A DNA stretch of 64,000 bases from Neobacillus mesonae (lineage in GTDB: Bacteria; Bacillota; Bacilli; Paenibacillales; Paenibacillaceae): contig JAMBOW010000002.1 in NCBI GenBank assembly GCA_023715865.1, positions 496,001-560,000 of the forward strand, written 5' to 3'. The translations under genes and the position numbers were made by a program. Of the stretch, positions 14,609 through 23,521 are shown piece by piece. The notes under the pieces were generated by a model, which ran no database searches, was not told the origin of the DNA, and was given only the letters and a program-made list of their open reading frames with translations. Position 1 is the first letter of the stretch. Each line of letters begins with the position of its first letter.

Positions 14609-16828
14609 TCATTCCTGCTCTGTAATGGCCGTAAATGCCTCCTGCATCATGTAGTAGCTCTCCTTAAACCGCTCACTGTAATGGACTGCCTCCCATGATT
14701 CCCATGTGTATGGAGTCACAGCTGTAAGATCCAGACTGCCTTCTGAACCTCCAGGCCAGGATACAGTGCCTGTCTGCCTGTCTGTCAGCCACGGAACCAG
14801 CCTAATTCCTTCTGTTGTGACGGTGTGGAAAGCGCGGTCCTCGCCAAGCGGGCTGTAATCAATGACCTGATGAGAGCTCGGATCTCCAAAACCAAGCAGC
14901 ATCCATGGGATGCGCAGTTCAACTTCTTTTCCTTCGTACTGCCAAAGCGTCTTGGAATCATAGTCTTCAGATGCAGGATTTGACGTCCCCCGGTTCAGCG
15001 TGCCTATTACTTCATCCATATATGGATGGGCAAATTTCGTATCCGGCGGCGACATTTTAAGACTGATGGCCAGCTTCCACGGAACAAAGGAAGGCGTGTC
15101 TTCAGGAAGCTCTTCAAGCATCCAATAGCCCTCCGGCCCGTAAAGCCGTTGATTGAAATCATAGTTTTTTGCAATCTTGACAGCCGACTCCTTATCCTTG
15201 CCAACCGTAATAACTGTCTCTAAAGCTCCGCCTTCTATCGTTTTGCCTGGCAGATCCTCAGCCGGCTGACTGCCACCGGAAAGTGTATCTGTTCCGATGC
15301 TCAGCTTCGTTTTTTCCGGATCGAACGCTTCACTCAGCGTTATCCCGATGTATACGTACGCCTCGTCATGTGTCAGCTTCATGCTCTCAATGCCATCAAC
15401 GGCTCCTTGCCACTCCTGAACCTCGCCTTCAGCAAGCGCTGCCCAATCATCCAGCTTCCCGTCAATCATCAGCTGATTCTGCTTACCGGCTTCCATCGCG
15501 AGAACTCCGAACATCTTCTCGTTCGTCAGCACGTTTAGCCAGAACGATCTTCGATCGGCAGGAATTTCAATCGGCATGGTATTCCACGTTTTCTTAAACC
15601 ACTCATCCTGCCACATGAACAGAATGGCACCGGCAAAATCCTCATCGTATATATCTTGGGTAAGTGATACGTTAATCTCGCCCTGCTCCTGCTCGTTGTG
15701 GCCGCCCTGATCCTTTCCTCCCAAACCATAATGGGATATGCCGAGGGAAGCAGGAACACCGTACTCTGTAATCATTACAGGCATATCGGGATACTCGGAT
15801 TTAAGCTTTTGTAAATATGCTTTGTAGCTGTTGTACTCCCCATTCTCATCTTTGATGGTCTGAAGTGTCTCATCTGTGCGGAAGAAGTCGGGATAGTATG
15901 GATACACGTGATATGCGGCGAAATATCCGCCCTGCCAATCGACCGGCTCAATATGTCTTGCATCCACGCTGACCAAATCCTCTTCATACAACGGCTCACC
16001 CGGATGCGTAAGCACGTCCGTCGTTACCCAGTTGGTAAAGGTCATCGGATGCTCCCAGCCGTACTTCTGCTCCTGGACAGCTACATGATCCATGAGCTCC
16101 GCGAGCCAGTTCTCAAAAGGAGAGGCATCCTCTGTACCGGCAAAGTGACTGCCGACATAACGGGGATGATCCTTATACTGCTTGTTGGTGTTGTCCACCA
16201 TTAAAGGATCCCACTCTGTTCCTAAATGCCATGCCATTAAGTATTGGCCTGCATTTGCGGTATACTTACCGCTCGACTCTCCGTTCACTGGAGGAATATC
16301 GGCATCCCCATATACTGCCGCAACCGCTTTTTCAATTTCCGTCTTAAATTTATCCTGAATCCCTTCCGCAAAAGCATCGCGCTGTTCAATCAATTGTTCT
16401 TCAGGTGACCAGATGCCTTGAATGAAATAGAGCGGATGCTCTTTCCCTCTGTTGTATTCAACAAGAGCGGAATAAAAAACAGGCTGATGGACCGTGTATA
16501 CACGAATCACATTTGCGCCCATGTCCTCAATCTGCTTAAACCACTTAAGGTAATCCTCTTTTGTCAATGGAAACTCTCCCGGATAATAACCGGGCTTCGT
16601 CGAGCCGAGATTAACTCCCTTTACGAAAAGCTCTTCCCATTTGCCCTCTTGGGTATATTGCAGGAAACGATCGCCTTCGGTCTTGAACTTCATCCTCGTC
16701 CCATCGTCTGCAGCAAAGGTGACTTGAGCAGGCTTAAGGAGAAAATAACCCAGCGCCCCTCCTCCGCCTATAAGCAGGATGCCTGTCAAAACCCATAGGG
16801 CAAGACGTTTTCTTTTTCGTTTGCTCAT
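14609..16828 (-). CDS. Membrane-anchored glycosidase-like protein with CBM9-like C-terminal region
   Basis: The start is the ATG at 16828 behind AGGTGGAG; 14 upstream codons lack a ribosome binding site. The 739-residue product has a basic N-terminus and one membrane helix (about residues 8-30). A clan GH-A-like TIM barrel follows (about 60-440), with FVKGVNLGSTKPGYYPGEFP, MAWHLGTEWDP (likely acid/base Glu) and MITEYGVPASLG (likely nucleophile Glu). After it comes a CBM9/DOMON-like beta region (LDDWAALAEGEVQEW, DEAYVYIGITL). It is the first gene of the six-gene operon and should act on the polymer outside the membrane. The substrate is unknown, and the GH family was not assigned. Confidence 0.7.
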   Translation of the reverse strand: MSKRKRKRLALWVLTGILLIGGGGALGYFLLKPAQVTFAADDGTRMKFKTEGDRFLQYTQEGKWEELFVKGVNLGSTKPGYYPGEFPLTKEDYLKWFKQIEDMGANVIRVYTVHQPVFYSALVEYNRGKEHPLYFIQGIWSPEEQLIEQRDAFAEGIQDKFKTEIEKAVAAVYGDADIPPVNGESSGKYTANAGQYLMAWHLGTEWDPLMVDNTNKQYKDHPRYVGSHFAGTEDASPFENWLAELMDHVAVQEQKYGWEHPMTFTNWVTTDVLTHPGEPLYEEDLVSVDARHIEPVDWQGGYFAAYHVYPYYPDFFRTDETLQTIKDENGEYNSYKAYLQKLKSEYPDMPVMITEYGVPASLGISHYGLGGKDQGGHNEQEQGEINVSLTQDIYDEDFAGAILFMWQDEWFKKTWNTMPIEIPADRRSFWLNVLTNEKMFGVLAMEAGKQNQLMIDGKLDDWAALAEGEVQEWQGAVDGIESMKLTHDEAYVYIGITLSEAFDPEKTKLSIGTDTLSGGSQPAEDLPGKTIEGGALETVITVGKDKESAVKIAKNYDFNQRLYGPEGYWMLEELPEDTPSFVPWKLAISLKMSPPDTKFAHPYMDEVIGTLNRGTSNPASEDYDSKTLWQYEGKEVELRIPWMLLGFGDPSSHQVIDYSPLGEDRAFHTVTTEGIRLVPWLTDRQTGTVSWPGGSEGSLDLTAVTPYTWESWEAVHYSERFKESYYMMQEAFTAITEQE

Positions 16829-17611
16829 GGCTTTTGTTTCGCTCCACCTCTCTAAATTGTGAGTACGCACTGCCTTAAAATTTTTTGATTACTTTTTAAG
16901 ATATCCGCCCGTATATGTTTCTCTTGAGCCTTAACCGCGAACACCTGCACGGTTCATAAATAACTATATCGTTATGGTTTCACTTTTGTAACTAGGCTGA
17001 TGGAAGGAAAGATGCGGTGGATACTATTGCCCATTTTACAGTCAGACACCTCTTAGCTAGAGTCTCACACCCCCTGTTTGACCGCCATGCCATAACTCAT
17101 GAAATTTACAATCCTTTCTCGCCTGCACTTAGCTCTAGTGTTAAGTCTTGCAAGCCCTTGTATTTATTGAAGTATCCGCTTGCCGTGCAATTTCAGAAGG
17201 CTTATATTTTTGAGCTGCAGAACGCTGTGTCATATATAGTTTAACGCAGACCATCATCCAAAGTTACTTATGTTTTTACATATTTAGCCATAGTTATTAC
17301 AAAATTGATACTATAGTCTGATAAAGAATCGCTGAAAAGCCCTGATATAACAGCATTTCATACTTTTCTCGATTTTCTCAAAAAAGGTCATGAGTCCTGT
17401 ATAGGGCTAGGTATTATTTAATATTAATTTACACTTCCATTTTTGTATGCCTTTTCATAACCCCCTGGTCTCAAATAACTTACATCATATGTAAAAATCC
17501 AAGTCTATTTTCCTAATTTCTCGTCCTTTTTGACAAACTTTCAAACTTTCATTCATTTTCAAAAAAATTCCGGTTGCTGGATGTATATTTCTCCGTTATC
17601 CTAATAAAATA
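16829..17611. other. Long intergenic region between the exopolysaccharide operon and the SOS module
   Basis: No convincing gene is seen in these roughly 780 bp. The region is AT-rich and must hold the divergent promoters for the exopolysaccharide operon (-) and the polymerase gene (+). The minus-strand leader could be several hundred bases long, enough for an RNA regulator, and contains a small hairpin (AACCG / CGGTT near 16940-16960). No known riboswitch consensus could be matched by eye. Confidence 0.5.
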
Positions 17612-17625
17612 AGAACATGTGTTCT
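17612..17625. promoter_or_regulatory. LexA (SOS) box
   Basis: AGAACATGTGTTCT is a perfect palindrome that matches the Gram-positive LexA/DinR core GAAC-N4-GTTC. It lies 32 bp upstream of the Y-family polymerase start codon, so LexA bound there would block transcription until DNA damage. Confidence 0.88.
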
Positions 17626-17656
17626 AATGTTGATAAATTGGAGAGGAGCCTGAGCC

Positions 17657-18901
17657 ATGATGGAGGGAAAGAACCGCGTTATTATGCTGGCAGATTGCCA
17701 ATCCTTTTATGCGAGCGTGGAGAAATCGGCTCATCCCGAATATGCACACCGGCCGCTTGTCGTAGCGGGTGACCCTGCCCGCCGTTCCGGAATTATACTG
17801 GCAGCCTGCCCTATTGCTAAATCCTACGGAATTACTACGGCTGAACGTTTATCTGATGCGCTTGCAAAATGCCCTGATGTCGTGGTGGTTCGCCCTCGTA
17901 TGGCAGAATATATTCGCGTTTCTCTCCATATTACGGATATTCTCCAATCCTACACCGATCTGGTTGAGCCTTACAGCATCGACGAGCAGTTTCTTGATGT
18001 TACCGGCAGTCTCGGCTTGTTCGGCAGCCCGGATGAGATTGCTCTCCGCATTCAGCAGCAGGTTATGCAGGAAACCGGCGTATATGTGCGGCTTGGCATC
18101 AGCGATACAAAAGTCGTGAGCAAGATGGCCTGTGATCTTTTTGCCAAAAAAAATAAGAACGGCATCTATACGCTCCTTAAGAAGGATATTGCGGATAAGC
18201 TGTGGCCGATGCCGATCCGGGAAATGTTTATGGTGGGTTCCCGGATGTCGCGTCATTTTTATAAAATGGGAATTCATACGATCGGTGACCTGGCCCGCAC
18301 TCCTCTCTCAAAGCTCCGCAGTCGTTGGGGAGTCAACGGAGAAGTGCTGTGGCGCATTGCGAACGGTATGGATCATTCACCCGTCATGCCAAGCACCTTT
18401 CACCAACAGCAAAAAGGAATTGGACATCAAATGACGCTTCCAAGGGACTATGCAAGCTGGCCCGAAATTAAGGTCGTTCTGCTTGAACTGTGCGAGCTTG
18501 TAGCCAGACGTTCCCGGGAGAAAGGTCTTATGGGCAGCGTCGTCTCCGTGGGCTGCCGTGGAACCGATTTTGATAGACCGACCGGTTTTTCGCGGCAGAT
18601 GAAGATGGATGAGCCGACTCATCTTACAGACGAAGTGTATGAAGCTGCGACAGCCCTGTTTTTACGGCATTGGGATGGTGAACCTGTCCGCCGGATCGGT
18701 GTATCGCTGACAGAGCTGGTGCCTGATACGGAGTATCAATTAACCTGGTTTGATGACCGTGAGCAAAAGCGGAAGCTTGCGAAAGCAACCGATGAGATCA
18801 AGCGGAGGTTTGGAGAAACCGCCATTATACGTGCTTCCTCTCTGCAAAAGGCAGGGCAGGCACACGATCGTTCCCGTAAAATTGGAGGTCATTACCGATG
18901 A
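17657..18901 (+). CDS. UvrX/YqjW-type Y-family translesion DNA polymerase
   Basis: The 414-residue protein has the Y-family palm with catalytic carboxylates in MLADCQSFYASVEK and YSIDEQFLDVTGS, the fingers block RPLVVAGDPARRSGIILA, the HhH region (IHTIGDLARTPLSKL) and a little-finger domain at the C-terminus. The sequence is closer to the Gram-positive UvrX/YqjW branch than to DinB proper. It makes error-prone bypass synthesis across damaged bases. The ATG at 17657 follows GGAGAGGAG. It is controlled by the LexA box upstream and overlaps the YolD-like gene by ATGA. Confidence 0.88.
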   Translation: MMEGKNRVIMLADCQSFYASVEKSAHPEYAHRPLVVAGDPARRSGIILAACPIAKSYGITTAERLSDALAKCPDVVVVRPRMAEYIRVSLHITDILQSYTDLVEPYSIDEQFLDVTGSLGLFGSPDEIALRIQQQVMQETGVYVRLGISDTKVVSKMACDLFAKKNKNGIYTLLKKDIADKLWPMPIREMFMVGSRMSRHFYKMGIHTIGDLARTPLSKLRSRWGVNGEVLWRIANGMDHSPVMPSTFHQQQKGIGHQMTLPRDYASWPEIKVVLLELCELVARRSREKGLMGSVVSVGCRGTDFDRPTGFSRQMKMDEPTHLTDEVYEAATALFLRHWDGEPVRRIGVSLTELVPDTEYQLTWFDDREQKRKLAKATDEIKRRFGETAIIRASSLQKAGQAHDRSRKIGGHYR

Positions 18902-19239
18902 GTAAGAAGTTAGAACGTAACGGATTGTTTGAATCCTCGCGCATGATGCTTCCCGAGCACCGTGAGGCCTATGTGTCCCATCAGCAGAGACTGGCACCTA
19001 GAGTACGTCCCTTGCTTGACCCGCAGGCGGCAGAAGAAATGTCTCGCTTGCTTGCTGAGTCTCTTATGCTGGGTACAACGGTCACTCTCGTCCTATTTGA
19101 CGAAGTGGAGGATATCCTTATCAGCGGCGGCGTGGTCAAATTTAATCAAACTGAACGCACCATTCGCATTCAGGATGAGGAAGGCTTGCTCCATGATGTT
19201 CGAATGAGGCATATTATCGAGGTGCGCTCTGGTCGATAA
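18898..19239 (+). CDS. YolD-like family protein
   Basis: A 113-residue protein of the YolD-like family, whose members regularly sit downstream of UvrX-type polymerases in Bacillales. Characteristic parts are the N-terminal NGLFESSRMMLPEHREAY and the C-terminal beta-rich region (VTLVLFDEVEDILISGGVVK, RTIRIQDEEG). The start overlaps the polymerase stop (ATGA), so the two are made together. Its biochemical role is not established; a polymerase accessory or regulator is the usual suggestion. Confidence 0.85.
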   Translation: MSKKLERNGLFESSRMMLPEHREAYVSHQQRLAPRVRPLLDPQAAEEMSRLLAESLMLGTTVTLVLFDEVEDILISGGVVKFNQTERTIRIQDEEGLLHDVRMRHIIEVRSGR

Positions 19240-19347
19240 ATGCGTTATACTCTAAGCATAAGTGCTTGTTTACGATCACCTAGGACTCTCTTACCGGGGA
19301 ATTAACGAATAAGCAGCTTAGAGGTGATGAGCAAGGAGGGCTTGTTT

Positions 19348-20028
19348 TTGTGCGGACGATTTACACTTGGAATTACTTTGGAAGAACTGATGCTGCGCTA
19401 TATGCTGGACGATATACCTGAATATATTGACTATAGGCCCCATTATAATATTGCACCGACACAGAACATCATGGCTGTGATTCACGACGGGTCCAAAAGA
19501 AGGGCAGGCACACTCAGATGGGGTCTCGTTCCCCACTGGGCCAAGGACCTAAGTATGGGCAGCCGGATGATTAATGCACGAAGCGAGACAGTACAGGACA
19601 AACCGGCCTTTCGCCAGTCCTTCTTAAGGAAACGCTGCCTTATTCCTGCTGATGGTTTTTATGAGTGGCTTAAAGAGGAGGATGGGACCAAAACCCCCTA
19701 CCGGATTGTTCCTCGCAGCGGATTGTTCAGCTTTGCCGGGCTTTATGACACATGGGTGAATCCCGAAGGGCAGCGAATCAGCACATGCACCATTCTGACA
19801 ACTAGCCCCAATAGGCTTATGTCCCGCATACATGACCGTATGCCTGTCATTTTGGCGCCGGATCAGGAGCAACTCTGGCTGGATCGCACCGTTCAGCAAG
19901 CAAGCGATCTTCTGCCTCTGCTCTGTCCTTATCCCGAGGAAGAGATGAAGGCTTATCCCGTATCACGTGCCGTAAACCGGGTGGATAATGACCATATTGA
20001 ATTGACCTATCCGGTTCCTTCGGTCTAG
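19348..20028 (+). CDS. SRAP-domain abasic-site processing protein (YedK/HMCES type)
   Basis: The start is TTG at 19348, seven bases after GCAAGGAGGG, because it places Cys at position 2. SRAP proteins need that Cys as the mature N-terminus to form the covalent thiazolidine link with abasic sites in single-stranded DNA. The longer frame from 19324 would bury it. Other conserved parts of the 226-residue protein are YNIAPTQN, WGLVPHWAKDL, NARSET, RCLIPADGFYEWLKEE (active-site Glu) and MSRIHDRMPVIL (active-site His). It follows the UvrX-YolD pair and fits a damage-tolerance module, though no second LexA box is seen before it. Confidence 0.9.
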   Translation: MCGRFTLGITLEELMLRYMLDDIPEYIDYRPHYNIAPTQNIMAVIHDGSKRRAGTLRWGLVPHWAKDLSMGSRMINARSETVQDKPAFRQSFLRKRCLIPADGFYEWLKEEDGTKTPYRIVPRSGLFSFAGLYDTWVNPEGQRISTCTILTTSPNRLMSRIHDRMPVILAPDQEQLWLDRTVQQASDLLPLLCPYPEEEMKAYPVSRAVNRVDNDHIELTYPVPSV

Positions 20029-20160
20029 ACCCAGCACCAATGGCCCGGTTCAAAGACCAAAGTTCCATTTATTATAGAAGAAATTAACCTAAGTTAAATA
20101 TGAATTCAGCTCACTCTGAACTTAAAAGGTTCTAATTCCAGAACTTCAACAAAACAACAA

Positions 20161-20194
20161 ACAAGGGACCTCGCCTAATCGCGAGGTCCCTTGT
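20161..20194. terminator. Perfect 14-bp bidirectional terminator
   Basis: ACAAGGGACCTCGC and GCGAGGTCCCTTGT are perfectly complementary around a 6-nt loop. It lies between the convergent SRAP (+) and spoVIF (-) genes, with T-rich sequence on both sides. Confidence 0.88.
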
Positions 20195-20198
20195 TCGT

Positions 20199-20495
20199 TT
20201 AACGAAACATTCCCCAAAGCTTAATGAGGTGCAGAGTATTATTCGGATCAATTTTTTGATCAATCACGAATTTGACGAGTTTATCCTCATCTGCCGATGT
20301 GAATCTTTCATTTAATATGGCAGCAGACGATTTGACCAGCCGTCTTACTTTCGCACTATTTTGAAGATCAGCTTTGGTCACCCCGTCAATGAGCACCTTG
20401 ATTTTTTCCTTGGTCACCGGGTTTTTCATTTTAGTCTTTACCCGCTCCACCAGCTGTGGACTAATGCCGTATTTTTGATAGCTCAATGTCAACAT
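20199..20495 (-). CDS. spoVIF: Stage VI sporulation protein F family
   Basis: The roughly 98-residue, Lys-rich alpha-helical protein matches the SpoVIF family by the pattern YGISPQLVERVKTKMKNP, DGVTKADLQNSAKVRRLVKS and a short C-terminal helix ending in LIKLWGMF. SpoVIF is a mother-cell factor needed for proper GerE-dependent coat assembly in Bacillus. The ATG at 20495 sits close to GGGAGG. A GTG at 20498 and a TTG at 20492 are also possible starts. No partner genes are nearby. Confidence 0.8.
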   Translation of the reverse strand: MLTLSYQKYGISPQLVERVKTKMKNPVTKEKIKVLIDGVTKADLQNSAKVRRLVKSSAAILNERFTSADEDKLVKFVIDQKIDPNNTLHLIKLWGMFR

Positions 20496-20568
20496 CACAC
20501 CTCCCGCATATCGTAGTCCCTCACTACTATATGCCGGGAAAGCTCGTCCACTTGACCTTTATTTTTTG

Positions 20569-22614
20569 TTAATCCATGACATCTCCCTGGAAAATCTGCT
20601 CCTGCTGCAAATATCCGCGCAACCCGGAATATGCAGGTGATGTCCAAAATGCTTCGTTGCTGACCAGCCCGGAAGCATCCTCCCTTGCAAGCTCAAGCAC
20701 TTCAAAGTCACTTACCATATCGGCAAGCTTGAAATCAGGCAGACCGCTTTGCTTGGTACCAAAAAAATCTCCCGGTCCCCGCAGATCAAGGTCACGTCTC
20801 GACACTTCAAAGCCGTCCTCCGTCTCGGTCATCACTTTCATCCGTTCTTGACCCACCTCAGATTTCGGATCCGCAATAAGAATACAGTAGGAAGCATGCG
20901 AACCACGTCCGACACGCCCGCGAAGCTGATGCAGCTGAGACAAGCCAAACCGCTCTGCATCCATAATGATCATCAGCGTGGCATTGGGAACGTCTACCCC
21001 GACTTCAACGACGGTTGTCGATACGAGCAGCTGAGTTTCATTTTCGTAGAACAGCTTCATCGCTTCTTCTTTTTCTGAAGGCGTCATGCGCCCATGCAGA
21101 AGGCCCACTTTATACTGCGGCAGCGCCTGCTGCATGGCTACATGCAGGTCAATCGCATTTTGCACGTCCAGCTTGTCCGACTCCTCGATCAGCGGACAAA
21201 TCAAATACGCCTGTCTACCTTGATCCAGCTCTCTGGTAATGAAACCGATGACCCGATCCATCATGTCATGCTTCACCCAGTAAGTTGAGATTGGAATTCT
21301 GCCTTTAGGCCGCTCGGAAATAGTAGACACATCAATATCACCAAAAGCGGTAATCGCCAGCGTACGTGGAATCGGTGTTGCTGTCATCGTCAGCACATCG
21401 GGATTGTATCCCTTTCTTCTGAGAACACTTCGCTGATTGACTCCAAACCGATGCTGCTCGTCAGTGACGACCAGTCCAATATTTTGGAAAAAGACGTCAT
21501 CTTGAATAAGAGCATGGGTCCCGACGACGACATCGATCAATCCCGCCTGGAGTCCTGCCAAAATTTCCTTACGCTTTTTCCCAGGTGTGCTGCCTGTCAA
21601 CAGGGCAACCTCAATGCCAAACGGAGTAAACAATTTCTCGAGCGAGCGCATATGCTGCTCAGCCAAAATTTCAGTAGGCACCATCAGTGCTCCCTGGAAT
21701 CCGGAACGAACAGCAGCAAACAGAGCAATGGCTGCAATTACGGTCTTTCCTGAGCCTACATCACCTTGAAGAAGCCGATTCATGCAGTAAGGGGAGCGCA
21801 TATCCTGCAATATTTCAAGCTCAACCTTCTTTTGGGCGTCCGTCAGCTCAAACGGAAGACTCCGCACAAACTCTCGAATGGTCGCATTCGAAGCGGTATG
21901 TACTACACCATCTGTCCTTCCTCGGTTGACTGCCCGGAAGGCCTGCATTTTTAGCTGGAACAAGAAGAGCTCCTCAAATACCATCCGTCGGCGCGCATCC
22001 TGTCCTAGCTGAGGATCCCCCGGCTGATGGATCAAAGCAATGGCTTTTTTCCGCGGCATAAGCTTGTACTTCTTAAGCAGCTCCTCTGGAAGCAGTTCCG
22101 GCACCATTTCCCCAAACTGCAAAAGAGCCTGATTGATCGTTTTACGCATCCAGTTCTGTGTAATCTTCCCGCCGACGGAATAGACCGGCTGAATGGAGCC
22201 GGTGCGAACCGCCCCTTTGTCTGGGAATTCCGACTCCGATACCGTAAGCTGCATGCGCTTCATATCAATTTTGCCGGTCAGAGTAATTTCCCGGTTAGGT
22301 GTCAGCTGATCCTTTAGAAAATGCCGATTAAACCAGGTAGCACTAAACATAAAGTCTTCAGCCATCATTCTGCAGGTGAGCCTCGATTTTTTGCCGTACA
22401 GCTGCAGTACGGGTACACCCATGACTTTCGCCTGGACTGTGACTCGGTCCCCGTCCTTCACCTCGGTCAGTGATTTCAGGCGATAATCCTCGTAACGGAA
22501 TGGATAATATTCAAGCAAATCTTTAATCGTATAAATGCCAAAGGCGTGAAGCTCTCCTTCCTTAAGAGCACTCACGCCGCTGACTTGCTTCACCGATGTT
22601 TCTTCTAACAACAT
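20569..22614 (-). CDS. recG: ATP-dependent DNA helicase RecG
   Basis: The start is the ATG at 22614 behind GAGGG, giving 681 residues, the usual RecG length. It has an N-terminal wedge/OB domain (about 60-160), then the two helicase domains: Walker A LLQGDVGSGKTVIA, the DEQH box (VTDEQHRFGVNQRSVL), motif III TATPIPRTLA and motif VI QLRGRVGRG, plus the C-terminal TRG region (DLDLRGPGDFFGTKQSGLPD). RecG remodels stalled forks and Holliday junctions. It is downstream of degV with an 17-bp gap, within the usual Bacillales neighbourhood of fakA. Confidence 0.97.
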   Translation of the reverse strand: MLLEETSVKQVSGVSALKEGELHAFGIYTIKDLLEYYPFRYEDYRLKSLTEVKDGDRVTVQAKVMGVPVLQLYGKKSRLTCRMMAEDFMFSATWFNRHFLKDQLTPNREITLTGKIDMKRMQLTVSESEFPDKGAVRTGSIQPVYSVGGKITQNWMRKTINQALLQFGEMVPELLPEELLKKYKLMPRKKAIALIHQPGDPQLGQDARRRMVFEELFLFQLKMQAFRAVNRGRTDGVVHTASNATIREFVRSLPFELTDAQKKVELEILQDMRSPYCMNRLLQGDVGSGKTVIAAIALFAAVRSGFQGALMVPTEILAEQHMRSLEKLFTPFGIEVALLTGSTPGKKRKEILAGLQAGLIDVVVGTHALIQDDVFFQNIGLVVTDEQHRFGVNQRSVLRRKGYNPDVLTMTATPIPRTLAITAFGDIDVSTISERPKGRIPISTYWVKHDMMDRVIGFITRELDQGRQAYLICPLIEESDKLDVQNAIDLHVAMQQALPQYKVGLLHGRMTPSEKEEAMKLFYENETQLLVSTTVVEVGVDVPNATLMIIMDAERFGLSQLHQLRGRVGRGSHASYCILIADPKSEVGQERMKVMTETEDGFEVSRRDLDLRGPGDFFGTKQSGLPDFKLADMVSDFEVLELAREDASGLVSNEAFWTSPAYSGLRGYLQQEQIFQGDVMD

Positions 22615-22631
22615 AAAGCATCCCTCATATC

Positions 22632-23495
22632 TTAGGCCGGCCACACAAATACAGCAATGGTCCCGAACCCGACATGACTGCCGATCACGGCCCCAATATT
22701 CGGATACACCACTTCGTTAAGCTCGAACCTTGTCTTCATGAGCTCAACAAAGCTCTCGGCCGAAGCCGGATTCGCTGTGTGACCGACTGCTATATTGATT
22801 CGTTTTCCGGAAAAATCACTCTCGAACATTTGGACAATACGCTCCATCGCCTTCTTCTGGCCTCTTACTTTCTCGACCGCATAGATAATCCCCTCTTCAT
22901 CAATCGAGAGGACTGGCTTAATGTTCAGCAAGGTCCCGAGAATGGCAGAAGCCTTGCCGATGCGTCCGCCTTTTTGCAAATATTCCAAAGTGTCTACCAA
23001 GAAATAGAGCTTGCGCTCATTATGAAGCTTCTCGACAGCTTCTGCAATTTCCGCTGCCGTCTTACCTGCCGAAGCAAGCTCTGCTGCATGCGTAACCAGC
23101 AGCCCATAACCGTAGCTTGCCGATTTAGAGTCAATTACGGTAATGTCCACATCCATCTCATCTTCAAGCATGGACTTGCCAAGCACAGCAGATTGATAGG
23201 TTCCGCTCATTCCTGATGACAAATGAATGGATACGATCTGACTTCCAGGATAGCTTTCGAGCAGTTCCTTATACACACCCATAAACTGAACGGGAGACGG
23301 CTGGGAAGTGGTCGGCAAATTCTTCGCCTCTCCCAGCTTCTCGTAAAACTTGGCAGGGCTAAGTTCTATTCCGTCAAGATAGGTTTCCTGCTCACTGAAG
23401 ACAACTCGCAGCGGAACAACCTTGATACCATATTGCTCTACCAGGTTATCCGGAATATCTGCAGTACTGTCTGTAACAATGACTACTTTGCTCAT
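22632..23495 (-). CDS. DegV-family fatty-acid-binding protein
   Basis: The 287-residue DegV fold protein starts VVIVTDSTADIPDNLVEQYG, with LPTTSQPSP and SIHLSSGMSGTYQSA as the Thr/Ser residues that hold the fatty-acid carboxylate, and HVGFGTIAVFVW at the end. DegV proteins (FakB) present a fatty acid to the kinase FakA. Here degV lies directly downstream of the fakA-like gene, so the two probably form a fatty acid kinase pair that feeds exogenous fatty acids to phospholipid synthesis. Confidence 0.9.
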   Translation of the reverse strand: MSKVVIVTDSTADIPDNLVEQYGIKVVPLRVVFSEQETYLDGIELSPAKFYEKLGEAKNLPTTSQPSPVQFMGVYKELLESYPGSQIVSIHLSSGMSGTYQSAVLGKSMLEDEMDVDITVIDSKSASYGYGLLVTHAAELASAGKTAAEIAEAVEKLHNERKLYFLVDTLEYLQKGGRIGKASAILGTLLNIKPVLSIDEEGIIYAVEKVRGQKKAMERIVQMFESDFSGKRINIAVGHTANPASAESFVELMKTRFELNEVVYPNIGAVIGSHVGFGTIAVFVWPA

Positions 23496-23521
23496 GAACG
23501 CGCAAGCCTCCTTATCTATAA

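Noticed and set aside
17017-17244. A 75-residue plus-strand frame in the long intergenic gap
   Set aside because: It has no ribosome binding site, no recognisable features and odd composition; treated as non-coding.
17380-17420. Short hairpin AGTCCT/AGGGCT in the intergenic gap
   Set aside because: Six base pairs with a wobble and no adjacent gene end; could be chance.
19324-19347. N-terminal extension of the SRAP protein
   Set aside because: SRAP proteins need Cys at position 2; the TTG at 19348 provides it and has an ideal ribosome binding site.
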